A stretch of DNA of 8,886 nt from positions 1 to 8,886 of the forward strand of contig PBPF01000179.1 of NCBI GenBank assembly GCA_002724615.1. The letters are read 5' to 3'. Source of the DNA: Verrucomicrobiales bacterium (GTDB lineage: Bacteria; Verrucomicrobiota; Verrucomicrobiia; Limisphaerales; UBA1100). This document shows positions 6,001 to 8,886 of this stretch, piece by piece (position 1 is the stretch's first letter; every line of letters begins with the position of its first letter). A model generated the notes under the pieces. That model did not search any database and had not been told where the DNA came from. It saw only the letters and a list, made by a program, of their open reading frames with translations. A program made the translations under genes and the position numbers.

Positions 6001-8744
6001 GGCCAGTCCGTAGTTCTCTGGAATTCTATGTTCCCGGACCACAGCCGTTGGCATGGGATTACCGAAACGAGGCAACCGTGGAACTGGTCCCAGACAAGGA
6101 TATGTATCGCCCCGGGGAGGTTGCGGTGCTGTTGGTAAAGACGCCCATTAGTGGTCGTGCATTAGTGACGGTGGAACGTGACAAAGTGCTGCGCAGTTTT
6201 CAGGTGGAGTTGAAAGGAAATGCACCAGCGATCCGTATTCCGTTGCAGACCGAGGATGCCCCGAATGTTTTCGTGTCGGTATGTCTGTTGCGGGGTGCCA
6301 AGGACAGCAAGCGTAAGATAGCTACCGCCGAATATCGTCTGGGGTACTGTGAGTTGGAAGTGGAAAAGGTGGACCACTTGGAGGTGGGCTTGACCCTGGC
6401 CCGGCCGGAATATCAACCGGGGCAAATGGTGAGTGCCGTGGCCACTGTCCGGGACGAACAAGGGCGACCAATTCCGGGCGCAGAGGTGACTCTCTATGCT
6501 GTGGATCAGGGAGTTCTGGACCTGACGGGTTATGAGCAGCCGAATCCGGAAGAATTGTTCATTCGTCCGGTGCCTCTTGGCGTGGATACCTTCACAAGTT
6601 TTCCGCTGATGTTTACTGAGGACCCATCGAAGGTGGCTTTTGGGAACAAGGGCCATTTGATTGGCGGCGGCGGAGGCGGGCCTGGAGTGCCTTTGCGCAA
6701 AGATTTTCCCGCCTGCGCATTCTGGGCCGGCGCGTTAAAAACTGGCGCGGACGGCAGCGTGTCAGTTCGGTTCCGCGCTCCGGACGGTTTGACAAGCTAT
6801 AAAGTGATGGCCGTGGTGCACACGTTGGACAGTGATTTCGGAAAGGCCAGCGCCAGTTTTCGCGTTAACAAGCCATTGATGGTCGAGGCGGCATTACCGC
6901 GGTTTGCAAGGATCGGTGACCGCATTGAGGCACGCGCGGTGGTGTTCAACCAGACTACCCGTGATCGTGAGGTGCTGGTGAGCCTCCTTCTTGATCGGCA
7001 TGCCAAGAGTGCCGATGCGGTAACAACTCGTACGATCGCCATTGCCGCGGGTAATAGCCAGGCCGTGATGTTTCCCTTGGACTTCGTAAAGGTCGGTGAA
7101 TGCGTGGCCCAATGGCGGGTGGAGTTTCGTGACGGGCCGAAGGTGAGTGATGCGCTTGAAACACGCCTTCATGTCCGACACGCCGCGCCCCAACGTCGTG
7201 AGATTCTCTTGGCTCGTACCGACGGCTCGGAGGCAAACCTGATTGCCAAGGCCGACCCACAGCTGGTGCAGGGCGAGGGAACTGTTGCGGTGTCCCTGTC
7301 AAATACGCGCCTCATTGAGCTCGGTGAGGCGGCGGATTATTTGCTTGCCTATCCTTATGGGTGCGTGGAACAGACCAGCTCTGGGTTATTGCCGTGGGTG
7401 ATTCTTGGATCAGAGCAAGATGCGATTCCCCAACTCAACCTGCCCCCTGCGCGCGCTCGTAAGGCCGTGCAATTCGGGGTTCATCGTTTAATCAGCATGC
7501 AGACCCATGATGGTGGCCTTTCTTATTGGCCCGGTGGAAACAGATCTTTCCTGTGGGGAAGTGCCTACGGGGCCATCGCTCTCTCGCATGCAAAAGCGCA
7601 CGGATACCCAGTGCCTCAACGGGCGATAAAGAAGTTAACCAGTTACCTGAGTCGTCAGTTGCGCCGAGTGAAAACCGATTATCACGAATATGGCCTGAAC
7701 AACCTGTGTATGGCGTTATACGCGCTGGCGTTGCTCGACAAGGCGGAACCAGCGTACCATGAGAAGCTCTTTAATAATCGGCGCCACCTCACTGACGCCG
7801 ACCGTGCCTTGCTGGCCCGAGCCATCCAAAAGTCCGGCGGTCAACGGGAGATGGTCCACACACTGCTAACCGGCTCCGGGCGCAAGCCGATATATGGTTG
7901 GTTCGGTTGTCCTGCAAATTCGTTGGCGTTGCAGCTTAGCGCTTGGTGCCGGCATGATCCCAACTCGCCCAAGGTCGACCGCCTGCTTGCCCAGTTGTTG
8001 GCTGGCCGAAAGAATGGCCATTGGGTCACCACACAGGGCAATGCTTGGTCGCTCATTGCACTGGCAGACTACGCCGGTCTAGTCGAAGGCGAGCCGCAGG
8101 CACTTTCCGGCACCATTGTCTGGCGAGGACAGAAACATCCTTTTGCGCTAGACGCGAAAAACCGTAGCGTGCGGATGCTGTTTAATAATGACGGGAAGGG
8201 TCCTGAGCCGGTGCTCGAGTTGCTTAACCCGGGTAACCGGCGTATTTATTCCAGTGTCCGCGTGGAGACGCGCACCCGTTTGCGGGAAACGCCGCGTCAA
8301 AACCGCGGATTCTCGATTCGTCGGAGCTATTCGCGATTGGACGAGAACGGCAAGCTCAATGAATTGAATGAATGGAAGGTTGGCGACCTTGTCTGCGTAA
8401 GCCTGCATCTTAATGTGGACAATCCCGGGCATTACGTCGCCATCGACGACCCATTGCCAGCGGTTCTCGAAGCCGTGAATCCGCGATTTCGTACGCAGCA
8501 AAATGCCGGTGAAGACCGCCGAGCCTCGGGATGGATTGTCAGTCACTCCGAGATTCGCGCCGATCGGATGCTATACTTCATTGATCATCTGCCGCCGGGT
8601 CAGCATGTCTTCCGATATTTGGCCCGCGTGCGTGCTCCCGGCAAGGCAATTGCCGCGTCAGCAAAAATTGAGGAAATGTATCATCCAGATCGGCATGGTA
8701 TTTCCGCCAGTCGCGAACTCAACACCCAGCCGCTTGCGCCGTGA
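3027..8744 (+). CDS. Bacterial alpha-2-macroglobulin (YfaS/MagD type) with intact thioester motif
   Basis: This is a large exported protease-trapping protein of the bacterial A2M family, expected in the periplasm, where a protease cut triggers covalent capture through an internal thioester. It has 1905 residues, longer than E. coli YfaS or YfhM (roughly 1500-1650). A signal peptide spans about residues 1-28 (basic n-region to R13, hydrophobic 14-27, likely cleavage after VAA). No lipobox Cys is present, so it is probably soluble. Domains in order: an N-terminal MG1-like domain (about 38-118); a repeat-like MG segment with GQPLDGAEVRL (from about 536); an MG2-type TDRGVYKPG motif (636-644); an AEYEPPKYKV junction (749); the bait-region-type domain (about 1015-1170, with KDMYRPG and AVDQGVLDLTGY); a Gly-rich stretch (six Gly at 1213-1218); the A2M core domain (about 1223-1315); the thioester domain with YPYGCVEQ (Cys1446, Gln1449), GGLSYWPGG and TQGNAWSL (about 1435-1690); and a C-terminal bMG10-like domain with YVAIDDPLPA (1803). 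It overlaps the next gene by four bases. Confidence 0.96.
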   Translation: MNLWKWMLGGRHRGGLLGMLLVLGLVAAPTTPDGRDVDVRAELLPAQTALKPTTTFEVRFSAPIVGEEMVGKPTPVSPLLIDPPLPGKFTWLSNRSGVFTPSEPFLLGHRYFVRLREGLQNVDGNPVLGTGKTYVAPPFEVAGYSFYESRLMSTAQPELPLAFNNGVEVLAAAKHMEFRDNAGQRVPAIVRPMIHREYRRVDAPTVGWTDRFHESHGRTVAEPRPTDVIPTRLYVKPARPLTAGQWRLVVGKGLPSLDPGVVTVKEKIIPLGRVEPLQVTGIHASNVLYQGRSINVNFNRRLSGKFIDGNPLDWIDIHPTRGPARRLGLPNLKAKASGRTVQITGDFPLGGYEVAVKAGLPGAENFLLALERREDVVLNMIQPAVFLPAWMDSQYANGHGKLRLLSLNNFDLRLRVKLLDQNAIAGALEEYRDGYFHSSYYNGHRWVHKEGRPINYNQLSGKTLVDFYTRFDDEAKQAIKRLGGEDVPSELVFDWKKMLGDRKAGVVFVQATSTGTDFRSQCSSQAIIQLTDIGAVWKRGEAEIFIHVFSQTTGQPLDGAEVRLVNEGGKVVGRTRTDETGIARVEEKGGTKWLQVEMGEDAHVLEIDGPGEVSLWQFPIRRSYGSDSEYRLLAFTDRGVYKPGKTVHLKGILRKVDGLDISLPEKLVCGLKVFDPRNEVVLEDKLALSRMGSFAFDLKIPEGRLGEYRLSLLISKSGEEESSDQSPLPFVRPPLTETRIRESVWVHVAEYEPPKYKVQFKSDTEFGPSKSVTVPLEARYYFGKPIAKAPVKWTLVGENAGFHPDKFENYHFLDWSLGREDSNGEFQLEGEGKLDSEGRISIEPKVEINPSWPGPVSGRLMARVTDATQQTITASTRITRNSSDFYLGIRHIDRLLYLGQPAKVDVLALQSDENPHATSVPVKAMLKRIEWRSVRVRGAGGSVDYHNEKTLVDVDEKDFVTSAKDGTGQVVFNPKRSGQYLVELRARDQGDRPVRSSLEFYVPGPQPLAWDYRNEATVELVPDKDMYRPGEVAVLLVKTPISGRALVTVERDKVLRSFQVELKGNAPAIRIPLQTEDAPNVFVSVCLLRGAKDSKRKIATAEYRLGYCELEVEKVDHLEVGLTLARPEYQPGQMVSAVATVRDEQGRPIPGAEVTLYAVDQGVLDLTGYEQPNPEELFIRPVPLGVDTFTSFPLMFTEDPSKVAFGNKGHLIGGGGGGPGVPLRKDFPACAFWAGALKTGADGSVSVRFRAPDGLTSYKVMAVVHTLDSDFGKASASFRVNKPLMVEAALPRFARIGDRIEARAVVFNQTTRDREVLVSLLLDRHAKSADAVTTRTIAIAAGNSQAVMFPLDFVKVGECVAQWRVEFRDGPKVSDALETRLHVRHAAPQRREILLARTDGSEANLIAKADPQLVQGEGTVAVSLSNTRLIELGEAADYLLAYPYGCVEQTSSGLLPWVILGSEQDAIPQLNLPPARARKAVQFGVHRLISMQTHDGGLSYWPGGNRSFLWGSAYGAIALSHAKAHGYPVPQRAIKKLTSYLSRQLRRVKTDYHEYGLNNLCMALYALALLDKAEPAYHEKLFNNRRHLTDADRALLARAIQKSGGQREMVHTLLTGSGRKPIYGWFGCPANSLALQLSAWCRHDPNSPKVDRLLAQLLAGRKNGHWVTTQGNAWSLIALADYAGLVEGEPQALSGTIVWRGQKHPFALDAKNRSVRMLFNNDGKGPEPVLELLNPGNRRIYSSVRVETRTRLRETPRQNRGFSIRRSYSRLDENGKLNELNEWKVGDLVCVSLHLNVDNPGHYVAIDDPLPAVLEAVNPRFRTQQNAGEDRRASGWIVSHSEIRADRMLYFIDHLPPGQHVFRYLARVRAPGKAIAASAKIEEMYHPDRHGISASRELNTQPLAP
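7362..7373 (+). other. Thioester motif CVEQ of the A2M
   Basis: Codons for Cys1446-Val-Glu-Gln1449 sit in the context YPYGCVEQTSSGL. In the family the Cys thiol and Gln side chain form the beta-cysteinyl gamma-glutamyl thioester. Both reactive residues are present; only the second position differs from the common CLEQ. This supports a covalent-trapping A2M and not a thioester-less paralogue. Confidence 0.9.
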
Positions 8745-8886
8745 TTTGGACTCGCATAAACGGCAAGTGGAGGCGATGTATCCGTCGATGCGCAATTGTA
8801 CTCGCCGCACTGCCGATTGCGGCATGGCTTGTGCTGCAGATAGCTGTCGCAATGGTGAGTTTGCCTGAGGGCCTTTGGCAGACAAC
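8741..8886 (+). CDS. pbpC: N-terminus of probable penicillin-binding protein 1C (peptidoglycan glycosyltransferase/transpeptidase), cut by window end
   Basis: Only 48 codons are visible, open to the last base. The GTG at 8741 overlaps the A2M stop (GTGA), and the frame has no ATG until 8852, so GTG is the probable start. No Shine-Dalgarno sequence is seen, so translation probably depends on coupling to the A2M. The peptide has a basic N-terminus (VIWTRINGKWRRCIRRC) followed by one hydrophobic segment of about 20 residues (AIVLAALPIAAWLVLQIAVA) and then MVSLPEGLWQT, as in a type II anchored inner-membrane protein. This fits PbpC, whose gene follows the A2M gene in many Gram-negative bacteria, where it polymerises and possibly repairs peptidoglycan. 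No catalytic motif lies within the window, so the name rests on topology and gene order. Another single-span membrane protein cannot be excluded. Confidence 0.65.
   Translation, partial: MIWTRINGKWRRCIRRCAIVLAALPIAAWLVLQIAVAMVSLPEGLWQT

Noticed and set aside
6162..6656. 164-codon antisense frame inside the A2M gene
   Set aside because: It lies wholly within strongly conserved A2M sequence and shows no recognisable domain or ribosome binding site.
8503..8868. Alternative + strand frame of 121 codons across the A2M end
   Set aside because: It lies mostly inside the A2M coding sequence in another frame and has no family features. The overlapping frame from 8741 has a clear basic N-terminus and membrane helix.

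Overview
The window holds two complete protein-coding genes and two that run off its edges. From left to right these are the C-terminal part of a type I (formylglycine-dependent) sulfatase on the + strand, a complete class 1/2-like NAD(P)-dependent aldehyde dehydrogenase on the - strand, a complete 1905-residue bacterial alpha-2-macroglobulin (A2M) on the + strand, and the first 48 codons of a membrane-anchored protein that is most likely penicillin-binding protein 1C (PbpC). No RNA genes, mobile elements, CRISPR arrays or integrase/attachment sites were seen. Gene density is high and no reading frame is broken.

The organism looks like a Gram-negative heterotroph of moderate GC, mid-50s percent by eye. 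A sulfatase of this subtype next to a large exported bacterial A2M suggests the Planctomycetota-Verrucomicrobiota-Chlamydiota group, most likely Verrucomicrobiota. This is inferred from the flavour of the proteins and not from a marker gene. The A2M gene has a strong Shine-Dalgarno sequence. The aldehyde dehydrogenase has none.

Layout: the sulfatase (1-1215, +) and aldehyde dehydrogenase (1321-2847, -) converge on a 105-bp gap with no convincing terminator. The aldehyde dehydrogenase and A2M (3027-8744, +) diverge from a 179-bp gap that must hold both promoters. That gap contains a perfect 9-bp GC-rich inverted repeat, one arm of which lies just upstream of the aldehyde dehydrogenase start codon. 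The A2M stop codon overlaps the GTG start of the next gene (GTGA, 8741-8744), so the two are probably translationally coupled.

Function: A2M and PbpC form a known conserved pair in Gram-negative bacteria. A2M is thought to trap foreign proteases in the periplasm and PbpC to help repair the peptidoglycan. Here the A2M keeps an intact thioester motif (CVEQ). The sulfatase probably removes sulfate esters from polysaccharides or other sulfated compounds, and the aldehyde dehydrogenase oxidises an aldehyde whose identity the sequence does not show. I see no evidence that these two belong to the A2M module. No clearly undescribed system is present. The items most worth checking are the partial pbpC-like gene, the inverted repeat in the divergent promoter region, and the variable Gly-rich segment of the A2M.
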